Assembly: GCF_014635705.1 (NCBI RefSeq)
Contig: NZ_BMDI01000002.1
Location: 372,001-436,000, forward strand
Length of the DNA: 64,000 bases
Direction: 5' to 3'
DNA from: Oxalicibacterium faecigallinarum
Lineage (GTDB): Bacteria > Pseudomonadota > Gammaproteobacteria > Burkholderiales > Burkholderiaceae_D
Of the stretch, positions 38,401 through 47,355 are shown one piece after another (the stretch's first letter is position 1; the number at the start of each line of letters is the position of its first letter). A model generated the notes under the pieces. The model saw nothing but the letters and a program-made list of their open reading frames with translations. It was not told the origin of the DNA and did no database searches. A program made the translations under genes and the position numbers.

Positions 38401-38584
38401 TAACACTGTCATCCAGTGTTTGCGCAGTCGCGCCAGGATAGTTGGCGGTAACGACGATAGCCGGCGGGGCGATGTTTGGATACTGCGATACCGGCAAAAA
38501 CTTGATGGCTAGTCCGCCCGCGAGCAGGATGAAGATCGCCAGTACCCACGCGAATACCGGGCGATCAATAAAAAATTTACCCAT
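35437..38584 (-). pseudogene. acrB: RND multidrug efflux pump (AcrB/MexB type), frameshifted
   Basis: HAE1-family RND inner-membrane transporter. Two overlapping frames together give a complete pump. The first (from ATG 38584) contains MGKFFIDRPVFAWVLAIFI and the proton-relay pair GILVDDAIVVVENVERIM, then loses homology after ALVGITL. The second resumes with IAVFIPMAFFGGAVGAIYRQF and runs to the normal C-terminus. The break is at about 37237-37246, where CTGGCTG stands for an expected CTGGTGCTG, i.e. two missing bases. The span of 3148 bases becomes 3150, or 1049 residues, the AcrB length, when the two are restored. It is either an inactivating mutation or a sequencing error. Confidence 0.88.
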
Positions 38585-38596
38585 TACGGTACTCCC

Positions 38597-39865
38597 TTAC
38601 TTCGACTGGGGCTGCTCTGCCTTCTGGCTGGCAGGAGCATTGGCGGCGGGCTGCTTGGTTTCTGCGGCAGCAGGTGTGGCTGGTGCTGCAGCTTCCGGTG
38701 CGGCTGCATCGGTTACATTCGCTGCTTTTTTCCAAGGCACAGGTTTCACGGTCGCGCCTGGCTGGACTTTCTGCAGGCCTTCCACAATCACCCGTTCGCC
38801 AGACTTCAGGCCGCTTTCAATGACCCAGTTGTTGTTGTTCGACGAACCGGTTTTAACGAGGCGCGACGTTACCTTGTTGTCTTCGCCCACGACCATGACA
38901 GCAGAGCCACCAGGGGTTTGCGTTACGGCCTGTTGTGGCACGGTAATGGCAGCGTCATTGACAGCCTGTTCGACTCGTGCACGCACGTACATGCCTGGCA
39001 ACAGGGTACGTTCCGGATTGGAAAACTCGGCGCGCAACGAAACCGCACCCGAGGTTTCATCCACCGTCAGATCCGAGAACAGCAATTTGCCGGGATGCGG
39101 ATAGACCTGACCATCTTCCGTGACAAGGGTGATCTTGACCTGATCTTTGCCCGCGCTTTTCAGCTGGCCGGCGGCCATGGCGCGTTGCAGACGCAGCACT
39201 TCGGTGCTGGATTGCGTCATGTTGACGTAGATCGGATCGATCTGCTGGACGACAGCCAAAGGCGTGGCTTCGTTTTGCCCGACCAGTGCACCTTCTGTGA
39301 CCAATGCGCGACCGATGCGGCCGGAGATCGGCGAGGTCACATTGGCGTACCCCAGCGACAGGCGTGCGGTTTCACGCGCGGCCTTGGCCGATACCAGATC
39401 GGCAGTCGCCTGCTTTTCGGTGGCGACGACGTTGTCATATTCCAGTTTGCTGACGGCATTGGTTTCTACCAGCGGCTTGTAGCGCTTGGCGGTCATTTCT
39501 GCTTGCAGTAGCGTGGCCTCTGCACGTTGGACTGCGGCATCGGCGCTGTTGTAGTTGGCCTGGAACTGGGCTGGATCAATCTGATAGAGCAGTTCGCCGG
39601 CTTTAACGTCTGCACCTTCGCGGAAATTACGCTTCAGGACGATGCCGGCGACACGGGCGCGTACTTCAGCGATGCGGCTGGATTCCAGGCGTGCTGGCAA
39701 TTCGTTGGTAACGGCGAGAGGAGCGGCATTGATGGTTATAACGGAAACTTCGGTTGGTGGTGGTGCGGCAGGTGCCTCGTTCTTTTTACCGCAAGCGGCC
39801 AAAGCAAAGATCAGGAAAAGACTGGCGCTGATGCGCGTCAAACGGGGAAGTGAACTCATATACAT
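38597..39865 (-). CDS. acrA: RND efflux periplasmic adaptor (AcrA/MexA type)
   Basis: Membrane-fusion lipoprotein of 422 residues that links the RND pump to the outer-membrane factor. The lipobox LAAC gives an acylated Cys at residue 25. Then come the barrel-sandwich (lipoyl) halves (AEVRARVAGIVLKRNFREGADVKAGELLYQID and LGYANVTSPISGRIGRALVTEGALVG), a helical hairpin, beta-barrel motifs (LLPGMYVRARVEQ) and a proline/alanine-rich tail. First gene of the operon; the pump gene follows after 12 bases. ATG 39859 two codons in is an alternative start. Confidence 0.94.
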   Translation of the reverse strand: MYMSSLPRLTRISASLFLIFALAACGKKNEAPAAPPPTEVSVITINAAPLAVTNELPARLESSRIAEVRARVAGIVLKRNFREGADVKAGELLYQIDPAQFQANYNSADAAVQRAEATLLQAEMTAKRYKPLVETNAVSKLEYDNVVATEKQATADLVSAKAARETARLSLGYANVTSPISGRIGRALVTEGALVGQNEATPLAVVQQIDPIYVNMTQSSTEVLRLQRAMAAGQLKSAGKDQVKITLVTEDGQVYPHPGKLLFSDLTVDETSGAVSLRAEFSNPERTLLPGMYVRARVEQAVNDAAITVPQQAVTQTPGGSAVMVVGEDNKVTSRLVKTGSSNNNNWVIESGLKSGERVIVEGLQKVQPGATVKPVPWKKAANVTDAAAPEAAAPATPAAAETKQPAANAPASQKAEQPQSK

Positions 39866-39972
39866 CTCGCACGATAGGTGAAAGCGCTGCCGAGGACGGC
39901 AGATCCGATAAAGAAACTGGTGACGCTGAAGAGAAGCAAAACAACAGGCACTGGCTTTTGCGGCTGTGCTTT

Positions 39973-40001
39973 TTGCCGAACTACTGCAAGTCGGGTATTA
40001 T
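39973..40001 (+). promoter_or_regulatory. Candidate promoter of the TetR-type regulator gene
   Basis: TTGCCG (39973-39978) and TATTAT (39996-40001) with a 17-base spacer. The -10 element overlaps the start of the operator palindrome, fitting autorepression. On the other strand, TATAAT (39997-40002) is a candidate -10 for the efflux operon. Confidence 0.5.
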
Positions 40002-40025
40002 ACATACATTCGCGAATGTATGTAT
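40000..40025. promoter_or_regulatory. AcrR-type operator palindrome
   Basis: Perfect 26-bp palindrome with half-site ATACATACATTCG and its exact complement, in the interval between the adaptor gene and the divergent TetR-type gene. From memory, the E. coli acrAB operator bound by AcrR has half-site TACATACATTT, so this site differs only in the centre. Its overlap with candidate -10 elements on both strands suggests it represses both genes. Confidence 0.85.
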
Positions 40026-40102
40026 TACAGGAAACTGACAATAAAAATAACACTTCAGCATAGCGAAAGTACACAAAGTTTGTGACAGGAGATTGAAAGC
40101 AG

Positions 40103-40744
40103 ATGGCACGTTCTACCAAAGAAGAGGCGCTCGAAACGCGTAACCGCATCATTGATGCGGCCGAAGAGGTGTTTTATACGCGTGGGCTGGCGCAAACTTC
40201 ATTGGCGGATGTTGCCGTTGCGGCCGATGTGACACGTGGCGCAATCTATTGGCATTTCAAAAACAAAGCAGATTTGTTTGAGGCGATGTCAGAGCGGGTC
40301 CGGTTGCCGATGGAGTCGCTGATGAATGCGACATCGGAAGAATATGCCGCTGATCCACTGAGACATTTGCGCGATACGTGGGTGCACTTGATGCAAGATG
40401 CCGCACTGAATGAGCGTACACGCCGTGTGCTCGATATCTTGTTCCTGAAATGTGAACTGGTTGATCGCAACGACCCGATCTGGATTCGTCAGCAGGATTG
40501 CTATCGACGGGGTTTGGAGAATATGGAGCGTATTCTCAAGGATGCGATTGCGCTCCAACAGTTGCCATCCGATCTCAATACGCGCTTGGCTGCGCTAACC
40601 TTGCATGGTCAGGTTGTGGGCTTGCTGATGAACTGGCTGTTTTCGCCAACGACGTTTGACATGGCAGAGATCGCCGAGCATGTGATCGATACCTGTATCG
40701 ATGGTTTGCGCTATGCGCCATCACAGCGCATCAAAACAAACTGA
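40103..40744 (+). CDS. TetR-family regulator of the efflux operon (AcrR/TtgR-like)
   Basis: 213 residues. The N-terminal helix-turn-helix region reads FYTRGLAQTSLADVAVAADV and TRGAIYWHFKNKADLFEAM, very close to AcrR/TtgR/SmeT repressors. The C-terminal ligand-binding domain (about residues 70-205) includes RRVLDILFLKCELV. It is divergent from the adaptor gene, with the AcrR-type palindrome between them, so it very probably represses the pump operon and itself until bound by a drug. AGGAG at 40087-40091 precedes the ATG. Confidence 0.92.
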   Translation: MARSTKEEALETRNRIIDAAEEVFYTRGLAQTSLADVAVAADVTRGAIYWHFKNKADLFEAMSERVRLPMESLMNATSEEYAADPLRHLRDTWVHLMQDAALNERTRRVLDILFLKCELVDRNDPIWIRQQDCYRRGLENMERILKDAIALQQLPSDLNTRLAALTLHGQVVGLLMNWLFSPTTFDMAEIAEHVIDTCIDGLRYAPSQRIKTN

Positions 40745-40785
40745 TCAAACAATATATGACCACCTGCGCAATGCAGGACAGGACA

Positions 40786-42105
40786 TCAGGATTGTGGTGA
40801 TGTGGCTGGTGGTACCAGCAAGGTATTGATTTGAATCAGATCTTCTTCCTGCAGCATGCCTGCTGCAGATTTCAGCCGAAGCGAGTTGAGCAAGGTGTTG
40901 TAACGCGCCTGCGCCAGATCGCGTTGCGTGACATACAACTGTTGCTGTGCGTTGAGGACATCGATGTTGATACGTACGCCGACCCGATAGCCGATGCGAT
41001 TCGATTCCAGTGAGGAACGGCTGGAGATTTCTGCCGCTTCCAATGCTTTCACCTGTGCCAGTCCACTTGTCACGCCGACATACGCTTGTCGTGCTGCCTG
41101 TGCGGCAACGCGACGTGAGGATTCCAGATCGGCGCGTGCCTTGTCTTCCAGCGCAATGGCCTGTCGCACCTGACTCGTTACGGCAAAACCGCTGAACAGC
41201 GGAATCTGCCATTGCAGACCGACCGCATTGGTCTGGCCCGTGGCCGTGCTTTGCCCGATGACATTATTGCGCTGGGTTGTATCCGTGTGCGTGGCAACCA
41301 GATCAACCGTCGGGTAATGACCGGCACGATTGCGTGTGATGTCGCGCTGTGCAATTTCCAGCATGAGCTGCTTGGCCATGACATCAAAATTATGTTGCTC
41401 TGCATTGCTGACCCAGGGACTCATCTGGGCGGGCTGTGGTGGCTGCAGTTGTGCATTCTTGCGCAATACGGCCAGTGCGGTTGCCGATTGGCCGGTTAGC
41501 TGGGCCAGCGCTTCACGTTTGATTTCCAGATCGCTTTGTGCGGCAAGCTCCTGTGCGGTTGCCAGATCGTAGCGGGCTTGCGCTTCATGCGTATCGGTGA
41601 TGGTTGCATTCCCGACTTCGAAATTGCGTTTTGCAAAAGCAAGCTGCTCGTCAATGGCATTCTTTTGCGCCTGCAGAGACGTCAGGGTGTCCTGTGCCGC
41701 CAATACATCGAAATAGGCCTGGGCAACACGCAGGATCAGATCCTGGGCGGCGACGGCAAAGGTTGTTTCGCTGGCGGCAACCTGCAATTTGCTTTGCTCG
41801 TAGGTTTGCCATGCCGCAGTGTCGATCAGCGGTTGTGCCAGCGACAGCGTGTAGCCGCGCGCGGTGTATTCGGGAGTCGACTGGCGACGGATTTGTTGAT
41901 GATTGCCGCTCAAGCCAATCAGCGGCAATAAATTGGCGCGACCTTGGACCGATAGTTCGCGCCCTGCAGCCGCGGCTGATCGGGCGCTTGCGTAGATCGC
42001 ATCGTTGGCCAGTGCGTCACGATAGGCTTGCAGCAAATCGGTTGCCGAGGCAGGCAAGGATGCCGCAAGGGCGAGAAGAACAGCGGAAAATCGTAATACG
42101 CGCAT
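40786..42105 (-). CDS. tolC: TolC-family outer-membrane channel protein
   Basis: Outer-membrane efflux/secretion channel of 439 residues. The signal peptide (MRVLRFSAVLLALAASLPASA) precedes the family start TDLLQAYRDALANDAIYASA. Repeats of the OEP fold are seen in LRVAQAYFDVLAAQDTL and ARQAYVGVTSGLAQVKALE, and the conserved YRVGVRINIDVLNAQQQLY lies near the end. The ATG at 42105 has an AGGAAAG site, and the open frame further upstream overlaps the rhodanese gene. It has no lipobox, unlike the factor in the RND operon, so it is the general TolC. Confidence 0.93.
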   Translation of the reverse strand: MRVLRFSAVLLALAASLPASATDLLQAYRDALANDAIYASARSAAAAGRELSVQGRANLLPLIGLSGNHQQIRRQSTPEYTARGYTLSLAQPLIDTAAWQTYEQSKLQVAASETTFAVAAQDLILRVAQAYFDVLAAQDTLTSLQAQKNAIDEQLAFAKRNFEVGNATITDTHEAQARYDLATAQELAAQSDLEIKREALAQLTGQSATALAVLRKNAQLQPPQPAQMSPWVSNAEQHNFDVMAKQLMLEIAQRDITRNRAGHYPTVDLVATHTDTTQRNNVIGQSTATGQTNAVGLQWQIPLFSGFAVTSQVRQAIALEDKARADLESSRRVAAQAARQAYVGVTSGLAQVKALEAAEISSRSSLESNRIGYRVGVRINIDVLNAQQQLYVTQRDLAQARYNTLLNSLRLKSAAGMLQEEDLIQINTLLVPPATSPQS

Positions 42106-42130
42106 CGCTCTTTCCTGAGGAGCGCGTTGT

Positions 42131-42454
42131 TTAGTAAGTTGGCATGGTGGTATCAACCTGCTGCGCCCATGCGTGAATGCCGCCAGTGAGGTTGATGACT
42201 TTGCCGAAACCGTTGGCTTCAAGAAAACTGGCGACGCGCAGGCTGCGCATGCCGTGATGGCAGATGCAGACGATCGGCGCGTTGCGATCAAGTTGTTCGA
42301 TCTGGGCGGGGATGGTGTTCATGGGAATCGAGACCGAACCTTCGATATGGCAGGTCTGGAATTCCCATGGTTCGCGCACATCCAGCAACATCGGCTTGTC
42401 CGCGGAAGCGTTAGCAATCAGGGTGGCGACTTCCGGGGCAGTAAGTTGTTGCAT
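42131..42454 (-). CDS. Rhodanese-domain protein (GlpE-like)
   Basis: Single rhodanese domain of 107 residues. MLLDVREPWEFQTCHIEGSVSIPM leads to the active-site loop CHHGMRS with catalytic C65, and the C-terminal NLTGGIHAWA is conserved. Probable thiosulfate or persulfide sulfurtransferase, cytoplasmic. ATG 42454 is used; an in-frame TTG at 42460 is possible. It lies between pcm and tolC, the usual betaproteobacterial order. Confidence 0.9.
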   Translation of the reverse strand: MQQLTAPEVATLIANASADKPMLLDVREPWEFQTCHIEGSVSIPMNTIPAQIEQLDRNAPIVCICHHGMRSLRVASFLEANGFGKVINLTGGIHAWAQQVDTTMPTY

Positions 42455-42481
42455 CCGCAAACTTTCTTTGAGATCGATGAA

Positions 42482-43147
42482 TCAGAACTTGAACTGCGAA
42501 GGTGCAGGTGCGTTTTGCAGTGGCTTGATCAGTGTTTCAAACACGCCAACGGTATCGAACTTCACCTCGGAGATGCGGGTGATGATCTGTGCGGTCATTG
42601 CAGGTGCCGTGCCGACAACAGCAAACATGCGGCCGCCCACTTTCAGTTGGGCCAGCAGTGCTTCCGGCACGAATGGCAGCGAACCGGAAACGACGATGAC
42701 ATCGTATGGCGAATGGGGTTGCACCAGACCTGTGTAGCCTTGGGCGGCATCGCCTTCGACGACTTCGACATTGGTGACGCCGTAGTCAGCCAGATTTTTC
42801 TCGGCCAGCGCTTTCAGTTCCGGATTGATTTCAACCGTGGTCACATGACGCGCCTTGTGTGCGAGCAGTGCCGCCATGTAACCCGAGCCCGCGCCGATTT
42901 CCAGAACGGTTTCGTGCTTTTGAACAGTCAGTTCTTGCATGATGCGGGCTTCAACACGTGGTGCCAGCATATTCTCGCCACCTGGCAGCGGGATCTCGCT
43001 GTCGGCAAAAGCCAGTCCACGATAGGCGGCCGGCACAAATGCTTCGCGTTTGACGATGGTCAAGAGTTCCAGAACGTCCGTATCCAGCACGTCCCAAGGA
43101 CGGATCTGTTGTTCGATCATGTTGAAACGGGCTTGTTCGATATTCAT
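42482..43147 (-). CDS. pcm: Protein-L-isoaspartate O-methyltransferase
   Basis: SAM-dependent repair enzyme that methylates isoaspartyl residues of aged proteins. 221 residues. The N-terminal MIEQQIRPWDVLD and the SAM motif VLEIGAGSGYMAALLAHKA (81-99) are clear, followed by GDAAQGY. The ATG at 43147 gives the conserved N-terminus; the frame runs open further upstream only by chance, antisense to the YkgJ-type gene. First gene of the pcm-rhodanese-tolC unit. Confidence 0.92.
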   Translation of the reverse strand: MNIEQARFNMIEQQIRPWDVLDTDVLELLTIVKREAFVPAAYRGLAFADSEIPLPGGENMLAPRVEARIMQELTVQKHETVLEIGAGSGYMAALLAHKARHVTTVEINPELKALAEKNLADYGVTNVEVVEGDAAQGYTGLVQPHSPYDVIVVSGSLPFVPEALLAQLKVGGRMFAVVGTAPAMTAQIITRISEVKFDTVGVFETLIKPLQNAPAPSQFKF

Positions 43148-43381
43148 GGCGATGGCTTGGTAACGAATTAAGGAAGACGGCATTTTATCAAAGGATGGGT
43201 GCCTGATCGCAACAGCTTCACCTGTGGCTGGCAGGAATTTGCAAAAAACCACACGCTTTGTCCGGGAAAGATTGCCGCGACCGCTTGCTGCAACCGGTAC
43301 AATGGCGCCCATGACGTGCATCTTCCTCGTTTTTTCCACCCTGCCCACCACTTGTCGGGTTGCTTTCTTGGCAAATAGATA

Positions 43382-43645
43382 ATGAGTCTCGCCTGTCGTC
43401 CCGATTGTGGCGCCTGCTGCACCGCACCGTCGATTTCGTCGGCCATTCCCGGTATGCCGGACGGCAAGCCGGCGGGGGTGCGTTGCGTGCAGCTCGACGA
43501 CGGGAATCGTTGCCGGATTTTCGGTCAGCCGGAACGGCCTTCCGTTTGCAGCAGTTTGCAGCCGGACCTGGACATGTGCGGCACGACACGCCTGCACGCC
43601 ATGACATTCCTGACTCAGCTTGAGTATCTGACGGTGGCGCATTGA
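43382..43645 (+). CDS. YkgJ-family cysteine-cluster protein
   Basis: 87 residues with the UPF0153/YkgJ metal-binding pattern. C5-x3-C9-x2-C12-C13 (CRPDCGACC) is followed by [13 protein letters not shown] and the family motif GQPERPSVC, eight cysteines in all (5, 9, 12, 13, 35, 44, 56, 66). Family members are thought to chelate zinc or iron; function is unknown. The ribosome-binding site is weak. recQ begins about 30 bases after the stop. Confidence 0.85.
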   Translation: MSLACRPDCGACCTAPSISSAIPGMPDGKPAGVRCVQLDDGNRCRIFGQPERPSVCSSLQPDLDMCGTTRLHAMTFLTQLEYLTVAH

Positions 43646-43676
43646 GGCAGTCAGCAAGGAAAGACGATTGCATTCG

Positions 43677-45506
43677 ATGAATACGCGGGATGATCTGGGC
43701 GCTCGAGCGCTGCATATTCTGGAAACGGTTTTCGGCTATCCCTCCTTCCGTGGCGAGCAGGCGGCCATCGTGGATGCGGTGGCACGCGGTGGCGATGCGC
43801 TGGTACTGATGCCGACGGGCGGCGGTAAATCACTGTGCTATCAGATTCCGGCGTTGTTGCGTGACGGGGTCGGTATTGTGGTGTCGCCGTTGATTGCCTT
43901 GATGCAGGATCAGGTCGATGCATTGGCCGAAGTCGGTGTGCGTGCGGCATTTCTCAATTCCACCCAGAGTTTTGACGAGACGATACGCATCGAGCGTCGC
44001 CTGCGCACCGGCGATCTTGATCTGCTGTATGTGGCGCCGGAGCGGTTGATGACGCCGCGTTGTCTTGACATGCTCGATACGCTCAAGATTGCTCTGTTTG
44101 CGATTGACGAGGCGCACTGCGTCTCGCAGTGGGGGCATGATTTTCGCCCTGAATACATTCGCCTGTCGGTGCTGCACGAGCGTTTTCCGCATGTGCCGCG
44201 GATTGCGTTGACGGCGACGGCGGATCACCAGACACGCGCCGAAATCGCGCATCGCCTGCAACTGGAGGATGCGCACAGATTCGTATCGTCCTTTGATCGC
44301 CCCAACATCCGTTACCAGATTGTTGAAAAAGCCAGCAGTCGCAAGCAGTTGCTCGACTTTATCGAAAGCGAACATCCGGGTGATGCGGGCATCGTCTATT
44401 GCCTGTCGCGCAAGAAGGTGGAAGAGACGGCCGAATTTCTGAATGAAAACGGTCTGACGGCATTGCCGTATCACGCGGGTATGGACTTCGCGACACGTAG
44501 CGCCAATCAGTCACGCTTTCTGCGCGAGGATGGCATTGTGATGGTGGCGACGATTGCCTTTGGTATGGGGATCGACAAGCCCGATGTACGTTTCGTTGCA
44601 CATCTGGATCTGCCGAAGAGCATCGAAGGCTATTATCAGGAAACCGGTCGAGCGGGGCGTGATGGTTTGCCTGCCAGCGCATGGATGGCGTATGGCTTGC
44701 AGGATGTCGTGCAGCAGCGCCGCATGATCGACGAGTCGGAAACGGATGACACATTCAAGCGTGTGCAAGGCGCCAAGCTCGACGCCATGCTCGGTTTGTG
44801 CGAGACGCTGCATTGTCGCCGTCAGCGTCTGCTCGATTACTTCGGCCAATCCTCCGAGCCGTGCGGCAACTGCGATACGTGTGCACAGCCGCCAAGCTCA
44901 TTCGATGCTACGGTCGCCGTACAAAAACTGTTGTCGACCATCTATCGGGTCGATCAGCGGTTTGGTGCGATGCATGTGCTGGATGTGTTGCGTGGCGCTG
45001 ACTCCGACAAGTTACGCCAGTGGGGACATGAGCAGATTTCGACCTACGGCATTGGTGCGGATCGCAGTGAGGCGGAGTGGCGCGCCATTCTGCGTCAAAC
45101 GATTGCATTGGGTTTGATCAGCGTCGATCACGAATCGTATGGTGCGCTCAAGCTGACAGAGGCGGCACGACCGGTGCTCAAGGGGCTGGAGAAAGTGCAA
45201 TTGCGCGCGTATCAGAAGCCGGTCAAGACACGACGTACCAGCAAGCCGAAAGGGTATGTGGAAACTGACTTGTCGGCGGAAGAGCAGGCGGTATTCGAAA
45301 AACTGCGCTGGTGGCGCATGGAAACCGCACGCAAGCACAATGTCCCGGCTTATGTCGTGTTTCAGGATGCGACCATGCGCGAGATTGCCAAGGTGCAGCC
45401 CACCTCACTGGACGCCTTGCGGGGTGTGAGCGGCGTCGGTGAAAAGAAACTGGAAAGTTACGGTGCCGAGATCGTTGCGTTGATTGGCGACATGGCGACA
45501 CCGTAA
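43677..45506 (+). CDS. recQ: ATP-dependent DNA helicase RecQ
   Basis: 3'-5' superfamily 2 helicase in recombination and fork repair, 609 residues. The Walker A motif MPTGGGKS is at 45-52 and DEAH at 144-147 ([19 protein letters not shown]). Motif VI is [13 protein letters not shown]. The zinc-binding RQC region follows ([14 protein letters not shown] and CGNCDTC), and a C-terminal HRDC domain contains [23 protein letters not shown] 43677 is used; an in-frame TTG at 43668 sits closer to AAGGAAAG and is a possible alternative. Confidence 0.95.
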   Translation: MNTRDDLGARALHILETVFGYPSFRGEQAAIVDAVARGGDALVLMPTGGGKSLCYQIPALLRDGVGIVVSPLIALMQDQVDALAEVGVRAAFLNSTQSFDETIRIERRLRTGDLDLLYVAPERLMTPRCLDMLDTLKIALFAIDEAHCVSQWGHDFRPEYIRLSVLHERFPHVPRIALTATADHQTRAEIAHRLQLEDAHRFVSSFDRPNIRYQIVEKASSRKQLLDFIESEHPGDAGIVYCLSRKKVEETAEFLNENGLTALPYHAGMDFATRSANQSRFLREDGIVMVATIAFGMGIDKPDVRFVAHLDLPKSIEGYYQETGRAGRDGLPASAWMAYGLQDVVQQRRMIDESETDDTFKRVQGAKLDAMLGLCETLHCRRQRLLDYFGQSSEPCGNCDTCAQPPSSFDATVAVQKLLSTIYRVDQRFGAMHVLDVLRGADSDKLRQWGHEQISTYGIGADRSEAEWRAILRQTIALGLISVDHESYGALKLTEAARPVLKGLEKVQLRAYQKPVKTRRTSKPKGYVETDLSAEEQAVFEKLRWWRMETARKHNVPAYVVFQDATMREIAKVQPTSLDALRGVSGVGEKKLESYGAEIVALIGDMATP

Positions 45507-45515
45507 AGTCTCATC

Positions 45516-46232
45516 TCATTTTTTCTCGAACACCAGATCCCATACGCCGTGGCCGAGCTTGATCCCACGATTTTCGAACTTGGTGACAGGGCGATAATCG
45601 GGGCGTGGTGCGTAGCCATCCGCCGTATTCTTCAATGTCGGTTCGGCGCCCAATACTTCCAGCATTTGTTCTGCATATTCCTGCCAGTCGGTCGCGCAGT
45701 GAATGTAGCCACCGGCTTTCAATTTCGACGAAAGCAACGCCACCATCGGCCCCTGAATCAGGCGACGCTTGTTGTGACGTGCCTTGTGCCATGGATCAGG
45801 GAAAAACACGTGCACACCGGCGAGTGACTGATCGGGGATCATGTTGATCAAGACTTCATATGCGTCATGTTGAATCACGCGCTGATTGGTCAGACCGCCT
45901 TCGCTGATCAGTTTGAGCAGATTGCCGACGCCCGGTGTGTGCACCTCGACGCCAATGAAATTCTTTTCCGGCATGCCGGATGCAATCCTGGCGGTCGTTT
46001 CGCCCATGCCGAAGCCGATTTCGAAGATTGTCGGCGCGGTCCGGCCGAATGCCTGATCGATATCCAGCGGTTTCTTTTCATAGGGGATGAAAAACTGCGG
46101 ACCGAATTCCTCGATGGCGCGCGCCTGCGCATTCGACAGGCGACCAGCGCGCGTGACAAAGCTGCGGATGCGATGTTCGGTCGGATCGTAGAAAAGCGGT
46201 TTCTTGCCGTCGTTGGTGGTGTGATCGGTCAT
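45516..46232 (-). CDS. trmB: tRNA (guanine-N7-)-methyltransferase (TrmB)
   Basis: SAM-dependent enzyme making m7G46 in tRNA, 238 residues. The N-terminal [27 protein letters not shown] is typical of the family. The SAM loop [10 protein letters not shown] and the catalytic/tRNA segment [15 protein letters not shown] are complete, and the late [17 protein letters not shown] is present. ATG 46232 starts where homology begins. Convergent with recQ, with only nine bases between the stops. Confidence 0.94.
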   Translation of the reverse strand: MTDHTTNDGKKPLFYDPTEHRIRSFVTRAGRLSNAQARAIEEFGPQFFIPYEKKPLDIDQAFGRTAPTIFEIGFGMGETTARIASGMPEKNFIGVEVHTPGVGNLLKLISEGGLTNQRVIQHDAYEVLINMIPDQSLAGVHVFFPDPWHKARHNKRRLIQGPMVALLSSKLKAGGYIHCATDWQEYAEQMLEVLGAEPTLKNTADGYAPRPDYRPVTKFENRGIKLGHGVWDLVFEKK

Positions 46233-46341
46233 GCTGGTATCTGTTGAAAATAAGGCTCGAATCTGAGGCGGCGTATTGTACCGCGCCGAACCTGCCATCT
46301 TCATGCGATACCATGCAGAAAAGAATGAATGGAGGAGACAC

Positions 46342-47109
46342 ATGCGATTACTGGCCATCTTGATCGCCGTCGGATTATTGACGGCATGCAACAACGACAA
46401 TGCGCAACCCTTTGCGCTGCAAAGCGGGATTGCCAACAAATCACAACTGACCGAGGCCGAGAGCACGCAGGCGTGGGAAACCTTGATGGGCGCTTGCCAG
46501 AATCTTGCGAAAATGAAGTCCGATCTTTCGGACTGGACGCTGGTCGCCACCTCATTGTCACGTACCGAGCGCGATTACGGCTGGAGCCGGGCATTCGAGA
46601 TTTCATTTCGTATTGCTGATCAACCGGATGGCAATCTGTTGAGCCGTGCTGCAGGTCATGTCTGTACCTTTACGGTGGGCGGCGGCGATCAGCCTGGCTA
46701 TTTCGCGGTAAAGAACGACTGCGCGCGGATTTGCGGCGCAAGCGGCGGTGCGTTGGTGCCGGTGCCGGACATGGTCTTTCTGGATGATCCGCAATCTCAC
46801 GGTTACAGGGCGCGGCGCGATGCGGATGCGCAGGATTTTGCAAGAAGAATCAAGGCGGCAAAACCGCCGGCTTTTGGCAACGATCATCAGGCGCAGCGCC
46901 AGCTTGCTTACCTTTATTCGAACGAGTCCTACGACAAGGAAGATCGTATTCGAGGTTGTGCATGGGGCATGTATATCGTCGGCCTGTCTTCCTTCGCCGG
47001 CAGCAGTGATCGTTCCAATCTCGATTACGAGTGTGGCAGCCTGACTGCGCATGAGCGGGACGCGGCATCCAGAGAAGCGGAATCGATCGCGGCGCGTGTC
47101 AGCAAGTAA
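46342..47109 (+). CDS. Hypothetical lipoprotein
   Basis: 255 residues. The signal peptide ends in the lipobox LLTAC with C16 acylated. The mature protein has no recognised domain. It contains several cysteines ([35 protein letters not shown]) that could pair in the periplasm. The C-terminal [20 protein letters not shown] suggests a compact repeat-like helical end. A perfect GGAGGAG site at 46331-46337 marks the start; the longer upstream frame is not needed. Function unknown. Confidence 0.75.
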   Translation: MRLLAILIAVGLLTACNNDNAQPFALQSGIANKSQLTEAESTQAWETLMGACQNLAKMKSDLSDWTLVATSLSRTERDYGWSRAFEISFRIADQPDGNLLSRAAGHVCTFTVGGGDQPGYFAVKNDCARICGASGGALVPVPDMVFLDDPQSHGYRARRDADAQDFARRIKAAKPPAFGNDHQAQRQLAYLYSNESYDKEDRIRGCAWGMYIVGLSSFAGSSDRSNLDYECGSLTAHERDAASREAESIAARVSK

Positions 47110-47355
47110 TCAGTCAATTTTCTCAAGGTCGCTCAGATCGTGGTGTATATGCTCGTCTTTTGTTGGCGCGCAGGAACAAAACAGCGTGCGCACTTTCAAA
47201 CCTGATCGTCGCAATCGGTCATCCATGTTGTCAGCAGAAGCAGCGCGGTATTGCCACGTGCTCTGACCGTGATCGCCGGGTATCCGTCAATATCATCATG
47301 GATGATCGAGACTGTCACGGTTAGCCAGTCTCTGATCCCGTATCGCTGAAAAGGT

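Noticed and set aside
43298..43383. Possible leader peptide (ATG at 43311) after TACAAT upstream of the YkgJ-type gene
   Set aside because: No -35 at proper spacing and no ribosome-binding site; the 23-codon frame may be chance.
43148..43657. Upstream extension of the pcm frame (170 codons)
   Set aside because: It lies antisense to the YkgJ-type gene and has no similarity to known N-termini; ATG 43147 gives the normal protein.
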